Positions 44,585 through 53,853 of a stretch of DNA of 64,000 nucleotides are shown in pieces. The DNA comes from Dehalococcoidia bacterium (GTDB taxonomy: Bacteria > Chloroflexota > Dehalococcoidia > Lucifugimonadales > Lucifugimonadaceae), in NCBI GenBank assembly GCA_012959765.1, contig DUCO01000018.1, forward strand, positions 48,203 through 112,202, written 5' to 3'. A program made the translations under genes and the position numbers. The stretch's first letter is position 1. The number at the start of each line of letters is the position of its first letter. The notes under the pieces are model-generated. The model searched no databases, was not told where the DNA came from, and saw nothing but the letters and a program-made list of their open reading frames with translations.

Positions 44585-44633
44585 TGAAACGGTGATCAAT
44601 CGTGGTGATTAACAAAACATTTAAGGGGCAGAC

Positions 44634-45434
44634 ATGGATCTCAAACTTCTGGGTAAGCGGGCGATCGTTACTGGTGGCAGCCGGGGAATCGGCAAGGCGA
44701 TAGCGCGCGCACTGGCTGAAGAAGGGGTAACTATAGTGATCGCCTCTCGTGGCAAAGACGAACTCGATGCCACAGCCGAAGAACTAACCAACGAGACGGG
44801 CTCCACGGTAACGGGAGTCGTCGTCGACACCGGTTCCGACGAAAGTGTCGCCAACCTCATCGCCGAAGCAAAAGCCGTTTTGGGCGGCATCGACATCCTT
44901 GTGAACTGCGCAGCACGTCCGGGTGGGCAGGGCGCGATCCCGACCCTCGCCGGAGTCACAACCGAACAATTCAACGACCACATGAACATCAAAGTCATGG
45001 GCTACTTGCGCTGCGCACGAGAAGTCGCGCCGCTAATGACCGAGCAGGGCTGGGGTCGAATCATCAACATTTCTGGACTGGCTTCCAGAAGCTCCGGCAC
45101 GGTAATTGGCTCAATGCGCAACGTAGCTGTATCGGCAATGACCAAGAACCTCGCCGACGAACTCGGCCCATCGGGTGTCAACGTAACCGTCATTCACCCC
45201 GGACTCACCCGCACCGAAGCAACCGCTGGCGTTATCGCCGGGCGTGCCGAAGCATCGGGCGTGAGCGAAGACGAAATCGAGAGCCAGATGGCGCAGGGTA
45301 ATTCGTCCCGCACCATCATCGACGCCTCCGACATCGCCTACGTCGTAACGATGCTGGCCTCACCGCTGTCCATCGCCATCAACGGCGACGGAATCGCTGC
45401 CGGTGGCGGCGTTGGAACTGCGATTCACTATTAG
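44634..45434 (+). CDS. Short-chain dehydrogenase/reductase lacking the YxxxK pair
   Basis: A 266-residue classical SDR fold. The cofactor motif TGGSRGIG is at residues 13-20, NCAARPGG replaces the usual NNAG, and INISGLAS carries the catalytic serine region. Where the family has YxxxK, this protein reads GSMRN (before VAVSAMTKNLADELG), so both the catalytic Tyr and Lys are missing. The downstream ELGPSGVNVTVIHPGL is normal. It may catalyse a different reaction or be non-catalytic. It sits between an amidase and two hydroxypyruvate-isomerase paralogues on the same strand, though gaps of 180-390 bp argue against one tight operon. Confidence 0.88.
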   Translation: MDLKLLGKRAIVTGGSRGIGKAIARALAEEGVTIVIASRGKDELDATAEELTNETGSTVTGVVVDTGSDESVANLIAEAKAVLGGIDILVNCAARPGGQGAIPTLAGVTTEQFNDHMNIKVMGYLRCAREVAPLMTEQGWGRIINISGLASRSSGTVIGSMRNVAVSAMTKNLADELGPSGVNVTVIHPGLTRTEATAGVIAGRAEASGVSEDEIESQMAQGNSSRTIIDASDIAYVVTMLASPLSIAINGDGIAAGGGVGTAIHY

Positions 45435-45822
45435 CTACGGCTCTGCCTTTCATCGCCAAATAAATTGGTATTTCGGAGCTTTTCGATTGAAGCATCGAGT
45501 TCGATCATGTCGTTGTGGGAGATCGAGTATCCAATCGCCCCAAACTCCCGAAGCGCGATATGGCGTTCCAGTCTGAAATTCATACTGACGGGGTCAACGC
45601 TCATCCGATTCGAGTACGCCCTCATCGTTTCGCGGGCGAATCGAGAATGGCATAAGCTCAATGTCGCAACTGATCTGGCTTGTTCGTTGTCACCGCTTCA
45701 GCGAACAGAGATCAGCAAGTATGATTATGTGGCTCTGACACGGTGTCGCGCTAAGTCGCGTCTAAATTAACGATTCATTCACCTCTTTTTCAGAGATATC
45801 CACGCACGGAGATGCACGCCAG
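45435..45822. other. Intergenic region of about 390 bp
   Basis: No recognised gene. A minus-strand frame at 45431-45661 (76 residues, with LERHIALREFGAIGYSISHN) has protein-like composition but no recognised motif and overlaps the end of the SDR gene by 4 bp. I cannot decide whether it is a small gene, a remnant or chance. Confidence 0.4.
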
Positions 45823-46599
45823 ATGACCAAGCTTGCCGCAAACCTTTCGATGATGTTCAACGAGGTCGACTTCCTCGCTCGCTTTGAAGCGGCTGCAAAT
45901 GCAGGGTTCAAAGGTGTTGAGTACCTCTTCCCGTACGACTTTCCGGCAGAGCAGATCAAAGAAAAGCTCGATGCTCACAACCTGACCCAGGTGCTTTTCG
46001 ACTTCCCCGCTGGTAACTGGGAGTCTGGCGATCGCGGCTGCGCTGTGTATCCCGATCGAGTTGGTGAGTTTCAAGACGGAGTGGGCAAGGCAGTTGAGTA
46101 CGCCAAAGTGCTCGGATGCGATCGTCTAACCGTTCTCGCTGGCAAGGTAGCCAACGGCGTGAGCACCATGACCATGCACCAAACCCTGATCGACAACCTC
46201 AAGTTTGCTTCGAACGCTGTTGCCGGTACCGATATAATGGTCCTCCTGGAAGCCATCAACACAATCGACATTCCCGGCTACTCGGTGTTCCGAACCAACC
46301 AGAGCCGAGTGGCGGTCGAAGCGGCAGATGCATCGAACGTGAAAATCCAGTACGACATCTACCACATGCAGATCATGGAAGGCGACGTCACTCGGGCTAT
46401 CGACGCGAATCTGGACGTCATCGGTCATTTCCAGCTCGCCGACAACCCGGGGCGTCATGAGCCGGGCACTGGCGAGATCAACTACGACTTCCTGCTTCCC
46501 TATATCGATTCAAAGGGCTACGACGGCTGGGTAGGCTGTGAATACGCCCCGGCTGGCGACACCGTTGCCGGTCTCGGTTGGGCTGCGAAGTACCTGTAG
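45823..46599 (+). CDS. Hydroxypyruvate isomerase-like TIM-barrel protein (first copy)
   Basis: A 258-residue xylose-isomerase-like TIM barrel of the Hyi family, interconverting hydroxypyruvate and tartronate semialdehyde or a related pair. The two catalytic/metal glutamates are Glu143 (LLEAIN) and Glu240 (GCEY). Family motifs are MMFNEVDFLARFEAA near the N-terminus, YDIYHMQIMEGD and DNPGRHEPGTGEINY. It is followed 41 bp later by a paralogue. Glyoxylate or tartronate metabolism would agree with the sugar-acid genes around it. The ATG at 45823 follows a weak purine-rich leader. Confidence 0.91.
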   Translation: MTKLAANLSMMFNEVDFLARFEAAANAGFKGVEYLFPYDFPAEQIKEKLDAHNLTQVLFDFPAGNWESGDRGCAVYPDRVGEFQDGVGKAVEYAKVLGCDRLTVLAGKVANGVSTMTMHQTLIDNLKFASNAVAGTDIMVLLEAINTIDIPGYSVFRTNQSRVAVEAADASNVKIQYDIYHMQIMEGDVTRAIDANLDVIGHFQLADNPGRHEPGTGEINYDFLLPYIDSKGYDGWVGCEYAPAGDTVAGLGWAAKYL

Positions 46600-46640
46600 T
46601 TCGATAACGATCACGTTTACCTACGAGATAAAGAGACCTA

Positions 46641-47414
46641 ATGCCGAAGCTCGAAGCTAACTTGCAGTGGATGTTCAATGAGTACGATCTGATCGATCGC
46701 TATGACGCCGCGGCTCGTGCAGGGTTCAAAGGCGTAGAGCTTCAAGCACCTTATTCGCTGGAAATTGACCGAATTGTCGAACGACTCGAACGCAACTCAC
46801 TCAAGCACGTCATCATCAATTCTCCCGTGAGTGATCCCGACAGCGGCATCAACAACATCCCGCTTCGAAGTGACCGAATGGATTTGTATAAGGAGCGAAC
46901 TGCGCAGGCGGCTGAATATGCGGCCGGCCTCGGATGCATCGGGGTGAACATCGGTTGTGGTTCGATTGGCGATGTCGATCCCGACGAAGCGCACGAAACG
47001 TTCATCGCCAACATCCGCTACGCTGCCGAAGAGCTTGGCAAAGTGGGCGTTGTAGCGTTGGTCGAGCCAATTAACACCAGAGACCAGCCCGGGTTTTTCG
47101 TCAACACATCACAGGGCGGGCTCGATGCCATCGCCGAAGCTAACCACCCGAATCTCGCTCTGCTGTACGACTTCTATCACATGCAAATCATGGAGGGCGA
47201 ACTCACTCTGACCGTTCAGAAAATTCTGCCTTCAATCAAGCACATTCAGATAGCCGACAATCCGGGCCGCCATGAGCCGGGAACAGGTGAGATCAACTAC
47301 GATCACATTCTCCGACATCTCGATGAAATCGGCTACGACGGCTGGGTCGGTTGCGAGTACGGGCCAAGCGGCCACACCGAGCAGACGCTCGGCTGGGCAT
47401 CTGCCTGGCTCTAG
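46641..47414 (+). CDS. Hydroxypyruvate isomerase-like TIM-barrel protein (second copy)
   Basis: A 257-residue paralogue of the preceding protein, sharing the same framework: QWMFNEYDLIDRYDAAARAG, VEPIN with Glu142, YDFYHMQIMEGE, DNPGRHEPGTGEINY and GCEYGP. The middle third (residues 40-110) differs strongly, including VNIGCGSIGDVDPDEAH where the first copy has TVLAGKVANGVSTMT. That region lines the substrate pocket, so the pair probably differ in substrate, or one has become an accessory. It precedes ppc by 43 bp on the same strand. Confidence 0.91.
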   Translation: MPKLEANLQWMFNEYDLIDRYDAAARAGFKGVELQAPYSLEIDRIVERLERNSLKHVIINSPVSDPDSGINNIPLRSDRMDLYKERTAQAAEYAAGLGCIGVNIGCGSIGDVDPDEAHETFIANIRYAAEELGKVGVVALVEPINTRDQPGFFVNTSQGGLDAIAEANHPNLALLYDFYHMQIMEGELTLTVQKILPSIKHIQIADNPGRHEPGTGEINYDHILRHLDEIGYDGWVGCEYGPSGHTEQTLGWASAWL

Positions 47415-47457
47415 ACTTCTAGCTGGCAAACTTCATTAGCATCCCTGAGGACGCCGT

Positions 47458-50223
47458 TTGAGCACCCAAGAGATAACTCAGTTCGACAGCGAAGACGCTG
47501 ATCTTCGTGCGGATATTCGACGCATGGGGGACATGCTTGGCGAAACTCTGCGCGCACTCTGGGGCGAAGATCTTTACGAACTGGTTGAGTACGTTCGTTC
47601 GTCGACTCGCACCCTCAGAGAGTCGCCAGATCCAGAACTTCGGGATCAACTCCTCAAGAAACTCGATGAATCTGAACTCTGGCACGTAATTCGCACCGTG
47701 CGAGCGTTCACCAGCTACTTCCACCTGGCAAACGTCGCCGAGCAGCACCACCGAATCGAGTTCAAAGGTGTTGCCGGGGCACGGCGTGAGTGGCTCGAAG
47801 AAGCATTTGATCGAATTCGCGAGGCGAAAATTCCTGCGGAAGAAATCAGCGAAGTAATCGAGCGTCTCGAAGTTCGACCTGTCTACACGGCCCACCCAAC
47901 CGAAGCAGCTCGCCGTTCTATCCTCGATAAGCTGCGTCGCACCGGTGAGTTGCTAAACGAGCGATCGAACCCACGACTGCTCGAATCGGAACTCAGGCGC
48001 ATAGACCGTCGATTATCGGAAGTTATCGAAGAGATTCTTCTTACCGACGAACTGCGGCATGAGCGCCCGCAGCCGGTCGATGAAGCACGCAACATCATGT
48101 ACTACATGGAGGACATGTTCTCGTTTGCCATCGCCGAAGTTGAAGAAGCCCTCGATGATCAGCTCGACACGTTCGGCATTTCAAAGTCGCCAACCACCCG
48201 TTCGCTTAGATTTGGCACGTGGGTCGGGGGTGATCGGGACGGAAATCCGAACGTCACCCACGAGCTAACTCGTCAGATTCTCGACCTCCAGCACGAGCGT
48301 GCGCTGAAGATGTTTGCACCAGCGGTCGCCACCCTGGCAAAAACTCTCAGTCAGTCGACAAGAATCATCGAAATAAGTGACGAACTCTCGAAATCACTCG
48401 AAAAAGATCGTGCCGAACTTCCGGGGGTTTGGGACGAGTTCGGGAACCTCGACGCGGAAGAGCCGTATCGCCTGAAGTGCGCGTTTATATACCAGCGACT
48501 GAAGAACGGCATCGCTGCGGCTGAAGGCAATCCGCAAAGCAACAAACCGCGATATTCAAACGTAGATCCGCTGCTTGCCGATCTGCAGCTGATGCTCGAC
48601 TCTCTCGAAGCAAACCAGAGCAGCGCCTCGGCAAACGGTGGGGTTCGCAGGTTAATGCAGCGTATTTCTGCGTTCGGCATGACCCTCGCCACGATGGACA
48701 TCCGCCAGCACGCCGAGGTCACTGGCGCTGCGGTAAACGAGCTTATCGATCGGGTGGATTCGATCGACGGTGGTCTTGGCAGCCTTTCAATGGACGAACG
48801 CTCAAAACGACTTGTAGAAGAGCTGAAATCGAAGCGTGTGCTGAGTTCAAGAGCGGCATCGTTTTCGCCGGCAACCACAGAAATTCTTGACCTCGTAGAC
48901 ACCGTCCGCGCTGCTCAAGACGAATACGGCGAGCCCGTAATCGAAAGCTGGATTGTTGCTATGACCCGTGACATCGATGATCTGCTTGCAGTTCTGGTGC
49001 TTGCAAAGGAAGCTGGACTCGTCGTTCCAGAAGAGGGCATTTCACGAATCTCGGTCGTTCCGCTGTTTGAGGAGATAGAAGACCTCAGGCGTAGCCACGA
49101 GGTGATGGATAATTACCTGTCGATCCCAGAGATAAAAGCGTTGGTCACGACTTCTGGCGGCATCGTCGAGGTCATGCTCGGCTACTCCGATTCCAACAAA
49201 GACGGCGGTATTACCACTTCACAATGGGAACTTTATAAAGCCCAACGTGAACTGCGAACCGTGGGACAGAAGCACGGGGTTTCGATACGACTATTTCATG
49301 GTCGTGGTGGAACGGTAGGTCGCGGTGGTGGCCCGACAAGGGACGCAATCATGGCACAACCCCACGCTACCGTTGACGGGCGAGTCAAGATCACCGAGCA
49401 GGGTGAGGTAATCTCCGACAAGTACGGGCTGCCCGAACTGGCGCGGAACCATCTGGAACTTTCAGTGGCGGCAGTCATCGAGGCGTCGTTGCTGCATTCG
49501 GAGCCACTCCACACCGAGGAAAAGCTCGAAGAGTGGTTCGCTGCGATGGACTGGATTTCAGATAAGGCGTACGCCAAATACCGTGGCCTGATCGAAACCG
49601 AAGGCTTCGTCGATTACTTCATGGATTCGACGCCTGTCGAAGAGCTTGCGGGTATGAACATCGGTTCAAGACCCGCACGGCGAAAATCGCCAGACGGATC
49701 CCGCAGTATCGACGATCTACGTGCGATTCCGTGGGTGTTCGGCTGGATGCAGAGCCGCCAGGTCGTTCCGGGCTACTACGGCGTCGGGAAGGCGCTGCGA
49801 GAGGCCCGTGAAGCCGGAATGGAAGCTGTTCTTGCCGAGATGTTCGAGGAGTGGTCATTCTTTAAAACGTTTATTTCTAACGTGGAAATGACGCTGGTGA
49901 AGTCGAGCATGGAAATTGCCGGTCGGTACGTCGATACGCTGGTCGACCCGAGCCTCCACCACATCTTCGAAGACATCAAGGCTGAGCGGAATCGTTCAGT
50001 TCAGGAGCTGCTGAGGATTACCGGGCAGGAAAACCTGCTGGATCACCAGCCTGTGCTGAAGCGCACACTCGCAGTTCGTGAGTACTACGTCGATCCGCTC
50101 AACTATCTGCAGGTCTCACTGCTCGACAGACGTCGCTCTTCAGAGGAAAATGACCCCTCGGTAGAGCGTGCGTTACTGTTATCTATTAATGGCGTTGCAG
50201 CCGGCCTAAAGAACACCGGATAA
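47458..50223 (+). CDS. ppc: Phosphoenolpyruvate carboxylase
   Basis: This 921-residue enzyme makes oxaloacetate from PEP and bicarbonate. Catalytic His146 is in VYTAHPTEAARRS, and the glycine loop GRGGTVGRGGG lies around residues 615-625. GYSDSNKDGG and the late KSSMEIAGRY region are also conserved. The C-terminus ends LLLSINGVAAGLKNTG, the usual NTG end that binds the allosteric effector. The start is a TTG at 47458. The full length and all motifs argue for a functional anaplerotic enzyme. It is followed 4 bp later by pgpA. Confidence 0.96.
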   Translation: MSTQEITQFDSEDADLRADIRRMGDMLGETLRALWGEDLYELVEYVRSSTRTLRESPDPELRDQLLKKLDESELWHVIRTVRAFTSYFHLANVAEQHHRIEFKGVAGARREWLEEAFDRIREAKIPAEEISEVIERLEVRPVYTAHPTEAARRSILDKLRRTGELLNERSNPRLLESELRRIDRRLSEVIEEILLTDELRHERPQPVDEARNIMYYMEDMFSFAIAEVEEALDDQLDTFGISKSPTTRSLRFGTWVGGDRDGNPNVTHELTRQILDLQHERALKMFAPAVATLAKTLSQSTRIIEISDELSKSLEKDRAELPGVWDEFGNLDAEEPYRLKCAFIYQRLKNGIAAAEGNPQSNKPRYSNVDPLLADLQLMLDSLEANQSSASANGGVRRLMQRISAFGMTLATMDIRQHAEVTGAAVNELIDRVDSIDGGLGSLSMDERSKRLVEELKSKRVLSSRAASFSPATTEILDLVDTVRAAQDEYGEPVIESWIVAMTRDIDDLLAVLVLAKEAGLVVPEEGISRISVVPLFEEIEDLRRSHEVMDNYLSIPEIKALVTTSGGIVEVMLGYSDSNKDGGITTSQWELYKAQRELRTVGQKHGVSIRLFHGRGGTVGRGGGPTRDAIMAQPHATVDGRVKITEQGEVISDKYGLPELARNHLELSVAAVIEASLLHSEPLHTEEKLEEWFAAMDWISDKAYAKYRGLIETEGFVDYFMDSTPVEELAGMNIGSRPARRKSPDGSRSIDDLRAIPWVFGWMQSRQVVPGYYGVGKALREAREAGMEAVLAEMFEEWSFFKTFISNVEMTLVKSSMEIAGRYVDTLVDPSLHHIFEDIKAERNRSVQELLRITGQENLLDHQPVLKRTLAVREYYVDPLNYLQVSLLDRRRSSEENDPSVERALLLSINGVAAGLKNTG

Positions 50224-50227
50224 CGAT

Positions 50228-50743
50228 TTGTCGACTCCCCCAAACGCTCAATCTCGCAAGAAGAACCCGGTCGTGTCGTTCGTCGCTGAAGCAATCGGCA
50301 CCGGACTCGGCTCAGGGCGCTGGCCGTTCGTCGCCCCTGCAACAGTTGGCACATTTGCCGCCCTGGTGGCCTACTGGCTGCTCGATTACTTTGTGTTCGA
50401 GAGTGAAGGCGATTCAGTTTGGTTATTCGTGTTGATCGCAATCGTGACAGCGGTCGGAATTTGGGCGACCGACTACATGGACTCCGAAGACGACCACGAT
50501 CCTTCCCGGAGCGTGATCGACGAGTGGGTTGGAGTGTGGGTGACGGTTTTGTTTTTGCCCGTTACCTGGCCCTGGATGATCGCAGGGTTCTTCGTATTCA
50601 GGGCACTGGATATCTTCAAGCCGCTAGGTGTGCGAAAGATCGAGGCGTGGCCCGGTGGGTGGGGCATCATGTTCGACGATATCGCCGCCGGCGTAATCGG
50701 TGCAGTGATCCTGAACGCAATACGGCTGACGTTCTTCTCGTAG
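50228..50743 (+). CDS. pgpA: Phosphatidylglycerophosphatase A
   Basis: A 171-residue membrane phosphatase making phosphatidylglycerol. The conserved PgpA motifs are GTGLGSGRWPFVAPATVGT, then VIDEWVGVWV, FFVFRALDIFKPLGV and GGWGIMFDDIAAG, which carry the metal-binding acidic residues. Three or four hydrophobic segments span the membrane. It starts with TTG 4 bp after the ppc stop and is therefore co-transcribed with it. A family A repeat pair follows. Confidence 0.93.
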   Translation: MSTPPNAQSRKKNPVVSFVAEAIGTGLGSGRWPFVAPATVGTFAALVAYWLLDYFVFESEGDSVWLFVLIAIVTAVGIWATDYMDSEDDHDPSRSVIDEWVGVWVTVLFLPVTWPWMIAGFFVFRALDIFKPLGVRKIEAWPGGWGIMFDDIAAGVIGAVILNAIRLTFFS

Positions 50744-50782
50744 GCGGGATGGCTCGGGTCAGAAGCGTGTGCTGCGTTCTTC

Positions 50783-50965
50783 TGACATTGCGAGGAGGAA
50801 CGACGTGGCAATCACGTTCAATCGTCACTACCTTGGGCATTAGCCAGTTGCTGTTCCGAGCGAACACGATTGTTGCGGTGGGATCGAGGTAAGCTGGATC
50901 GGCAGTGAGTTCCGGTGTTGATCACGATTGCCACGTCGCCCCAGGGCAGGCTCCTCGCAATGACA
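50783..50965. repeat. Family A inverted-repeat element (183 bp)
   Basis: Left arm 50783-50814 (CATTGCGAGGAGGAACGACG then TGGCAATCAC), right arm 50926-50965 inverted (GATTGCCACGTCGCCCCAGG then GCAGGCTCCTCGCAATGACA). The interior has no gene and no similarity to the other two copies. Confidence 0.85.
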
Positions 50966-50984
50966 GTCCTATCCACACCAGCCC

Positions 50985-51815
50985 CTAACCCTTGCGCTGC
51001 ACCTGCCTGAAAAACGCGTTCACCAGTTGCACGAAGCGTTCGGGCTCTGCGCTATGCATATGGTGTCCAACGTCGTCCCACTTCACGTATCGACCCTGCT
51101 TCATCAGTTCAACCGCACGGCTGGCTTCGACATCCCGAAGCGCTCCTCCCATGTCTGGATTCCCCTGCATCAGAAGCACAGGTGCCGTGATGGCGCTCAA
51201 AACATCATCCGGGTTGAGCGACTCCGCCTCACGACCTTCGAGCACGACCTTCCACACCTCGGGATCGGTTTTCGTTATGGCTATAGCGCGCATAACGATC
51301 TGCTCGTCGGAAGACACATCATCGATTTTACGAATCTCTATCGCTGTGTCTGTCATCCCGAGACTCTTGTTTCGAATATCCATCGCAGCCTGAAACGATG
51401 GCGCAAAAGGCGATTCATCGAACCACTCGTTTGTGTATATCGGAGGGTCTTCGAGTGCCACTGCTCTCACCAGCTCTGGAGCAGCCGCACCAAGCACTCC
51501 TGCAGTTACTCCGCCCAACGAGTGACCGACAATAAACGCCGGTTGCCCGACAACACCCTGCAGAAACTCGATGACTTCAACGGAATACTTGTCGAATGCG
51601 TATCCACCCGGTACTCGACCTGAACCGCCGTGTCCTCGCAGATCGAGTGCATTTACGTGCCAGTTGGCCGAAAATTGATCGATCACAGGTTCCCAATCGG
51701 CCCAGTAACCGCTCAATCCGTGAATCAAAACAAGAGGAGGTCCGTTGTCCGGACCCTCGGCATAGTTCACCTCAATGGCACTCGCCGCAAACTTTTTCTC
51801 AACGTAATCAGACAT
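50985..51815 (-). CDS. Alpha/beta hydrolase (first)
   Basis: A 276-residue alpha/beta hydrolase. The oxyanion motif HGLSG is near residue 32, the nucleophile Ser99 lies in GHSLGG, and the catalytic His is in DVGHHMHSAEP near residue 255. The acid is probably the Asp in QGNPDMGG. It is a soluble protein without a signal peptide. Substrate candidates in this family are esters, lactones, epoxides or C-C bonds; none can be chosen. A second hydrolase of the same family lies 315 bp upstream on the same strand. Confidence 0.9.
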   Translation of the reverse strand: MSDYVEKKFAASAIEVNYAEGPDNGPPLVLIHGLSGYWADWEPVIDQFSANWHVNALDLRGHGGSGRVPGGYAFDKYSVEVIEFLQGVVGQPAFIVGHSLGGVTAGVLGAAAPELVRAVALEDPPIYTNEWFDESPFAPSFQAAMDIRNKSLGMTDTAIEIRKIDDVSSDEQIVMRAIAITKTDPEVWKVVLEGREAESLNPDDVLSAITAPVLLMQGNPDMGGALRDVEASRAVELMKQGRYVKWDDVGHHMHSAEPERFVQLVNAFFRQVQRKG

Positions 51816-51880
51816 GAATTCTCCCGCGGCAAGAGGTTACCAGTCGCCCATTGTATGGATGATGGAGTGGGCAAGAATAT

Positions 51881-51919
51881 TGTCATTGCGAGAAGTGAGG
51901 AACGAACGACGTGGCAATC
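51881..51919. repeat. Single arm of a family A repeat
   Basis: TGTCATTGCGAGAAGTGAGG then AACGAACGACGTGGCAATC. No inverse partner is found within 200 bp; a family C pair follows at 51975-52104. Confidence 0.75.
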
Positions 51920-51974
51920 GTGTTCGACATGGAAGCCGTAGACGACTCAGAAAGCAGTAGGCATCTCTTACAAC

Positions 51975-52104
51975 TGTCATTCTTAACTTGATTCAAAATC
52001 GCTGGAGAATCTCACTAGCTGGACTCAGCAGGCAAGACATGACATGGCTGAGTCGCAGTGTTGAGCCGCTTCGGCACAGACCCTGAATCAAGTTCAGAAT
52101 GACA
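51975..52104. repeat. Family C inverted-repeat pair (130 bp)
   Basis: Left arm TGTCATTCTTAACTTGATTC at 51975-51994 and its inverse GAATCAAGTTCAGAATGACA at 52085-52104. No gene lies between. The two intergenic elements fill most of the 315-bp gap at 51816-52130. Confidence 0.8.
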
Positions 52105-52130
52105 ATCTCGGGGAGTGCCTCCAGGCACCA

Positions 52131-52958
52131 CTATTCAGCAGCGAAACGTTTTGCTGCTCTTATGAAGTCGTGGTTGCGGGCTATGTGAGGGGAGTGACCA
52201 ACTTTGGGCCAGCTCAGCAGTCGGGAATTTGCGATGAGACCAATCACTCTTGCAGCCTCTTCATCCGACATGATCCCGCCCTTCTCAACGTTGCCCTGAA
52301 TAAGTAGCGTTGGGCACTGGATCGCCCTGAACATATCCTCGAACATATCGACATCTTTGGACGGATCCATTCGAACCTCCTCGAGCGCAGGGTCCATCTC
52401 GAAGTACATTCGAGTGATATACCCAATGCTGCCTTCGGAAGCTCCGGCGTATCGTGCTGTGACCATCGGGATGAGATCATCAGGTGTTTGGGCAGTTCGT
52501 ATCAAGTTCGCCCGCTCCATGCGTTCCTCGTGCCTTTGCTGGCGCTCCTGTTTGCCAACCTCGGAATGCGAACCTGAGTACGGATCGACAAGAATCACCC
52601 CCGAAACCAGCTCAGGATGCTGAGAGGCCACTGCAGCAGCAACCCAACCGCCAAACGAATGACCAGCCAGAATCGCTGGCTTGTCACCGAGCATTGGTAG
52701 GGCAGCCGTAATATCGTCGGCCCAAGTTTGGCGTTCTGAACTCTGCCCAAGCCGACCCGACCTGCCCATGGCCCGCAGATCGAGCGCAAACAGATGAAAC
52801 TCTGTCGAAAGCTTGTCGACCACACGACCCCACGTGTGCCAGTTCGACCCGTACCCATGAATCAACATCATGACCTGCGAATCGGGCGACGGCGCTGGCC
52901 ATTCCGCCACATTCAGTGCGATCTGGCCGGTATGAACGTAGCGTTCGGTAAAGGTCAT
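52131..52958 (-). CDS. Alpha/beta hydrolase (second)
   Basis: A 275-residue alpha/beta hydrolase. HGYGSNWHTW carries the oxyanion loop, Ser101 in AGHSFGGW is the nucleophile, and GHSPHIARN near the C-terminus gives the catalytic His. It shares overall architecture with the protein encoded at 50985-51815, including the LDLRA/LDLRG strand and the IQGNVEKGG/MQGNPDMGG acid region, so they are probably paralogues. It lies 19 bp after the sucD stop on the same strand and may be read from the sucCD transcript. The substrate is unknown. Confidence 0.9.
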   Translation of the reverse strand: MTFTERYVHTGQIALNVAEWPAPSPDSQVMMLIHGYGSNWHTWGRVVDKLSTEFHLFALDLRAMGRSGRLGQSSERQTWADDITAALPMLGDKPAILAGHSFGGWVAAAVASQHPELVSGVILVDPYSGSHSEVGKQERQQRHEERMERANLIRTAQTPDDLIPMVTARYAGASEGSIGYITRMYFEMDPALEEVRMDPSKDVDMFEDMFRAIQCPTLLIQGNVEKGGIMSDEEAARVIGLIANSRLLSWPKVGHSPHIARNHDFIRAAKRFAAE

Positions 52959-52977
52959 CTTTGGTGAATAACCCGGC

Positions 52978-53853
52978 CTAGGAGCCGAGCACTTCCTTCA
53001 TCTTGGCGCCGATCATCGCTGGCGATTCCACAACGTGAACACCAGCCTCGGACAGTGCCTTGTTTTTCTCGGAAGCCAGCGCAGCTTTACCCGTTACGAT
53101 CGCACCGGCGTGACCCATGCGCTTGCCCGCGGGTGCCGACTGTCCGGCAATCGCTGCAACAACCGGCTTGGTTACGTGTTCCCTGATGTAATCGGCAGCA
53201 AGCTGCTCTCGAATTCCACCGATTTCACCAATCAAAACAATTGCTTCGGTTTCATCGTCGGCCTGGAACAACTCCAGTACGTCGGTGAACGTTGTTCCGT
53301 GAACCGGGTCGCCACCGATGCCCACACACGTCGACTGACCCATGCCGTGCTGCACAAGCTGCGCAATGGCTTCGTACGTAAGCGTGCCCGAGCGTGAGAC
53401 AACTCCCACGTTCCCGGGGCGAACGATATTGCCGGGAACAATGCCGACCTTCGCCTTTGAAGCAGGGCTGAGCAGACCAGGGCAGTTCGAACCGATCAAC
53501 CGAGTCGGCTTGTCCTTGATGTACTCCATAACCTTGACCATATCGAGAACTGGAACGCCTTCAGAGATGCAGACAACCAGTTCAATGCCAGCGTCGACCT
53601 GCTCAATAATCGCGTCCATTGCGAACGGCGCAGGAACGAAGATCACTCCGGTGTTAGCGCCAGTCTGCTCAACAGCGTTGGCCACCGTCGAGAAATACGG
53701 AACTTCATCTTCGAATTTCTGGCCGTCTCGACCCGGGTGAACAGCGGCGACCATGTTGGTGCCGTATTCGCGAGTTCGGCTTGCCTGGAAACTTCCGTCT
53801 CGCCCAAGCCCCTGCACAAGAAGTCGGGTTTCTGAGCCAACGAGAATTGCCAT
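52978..53853 (-). CDS. sucD: Succinate-CoA ligase, alpha subunit
   Basis: A 291-residue subunit of the TCA-cycle enzyme that makes ATP or GTP from succinyl-CoA. The CoA-binding Rossmann domain begins near the N-terminus, with [11 protein letters not shown] and SRSGTLTYE as conserved segments. The phosphorylated His248 is in RMGHAGAIV. Its ATG shares one base with the sucC stop (TGATG). Malate-CoA ligase subunits are very similar, but no other serine-cycle gene is near, so succinate is the safer call. Confidence 0.95.
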   Translation of the reverse strand: MAILVGSETRLLVQGLGRDGSFQASRTREYGTNMVAAVHPGRDGQKFEDEVPYFSTVANAVEQTGANTGVIFVPAPFAMDAIIEQVDAGIELVVCISEGVPVLDMVKVMEYIKDKPTRLIGSNCPGLLSPASKAKVGIVPGNIVRPGNVGVVSRSGTLTYEAIAQLVQHGMGQSTCVGIGGDPVHGTTFTDVLELFQADDETEAIVLIGEIGGIREQLAADYIREHVTKPVVAAIAGQSAPAGKRMGHAGAIVTGKAALASEKNKALSEAGVHVVESPAMIGAKMKEVLGS

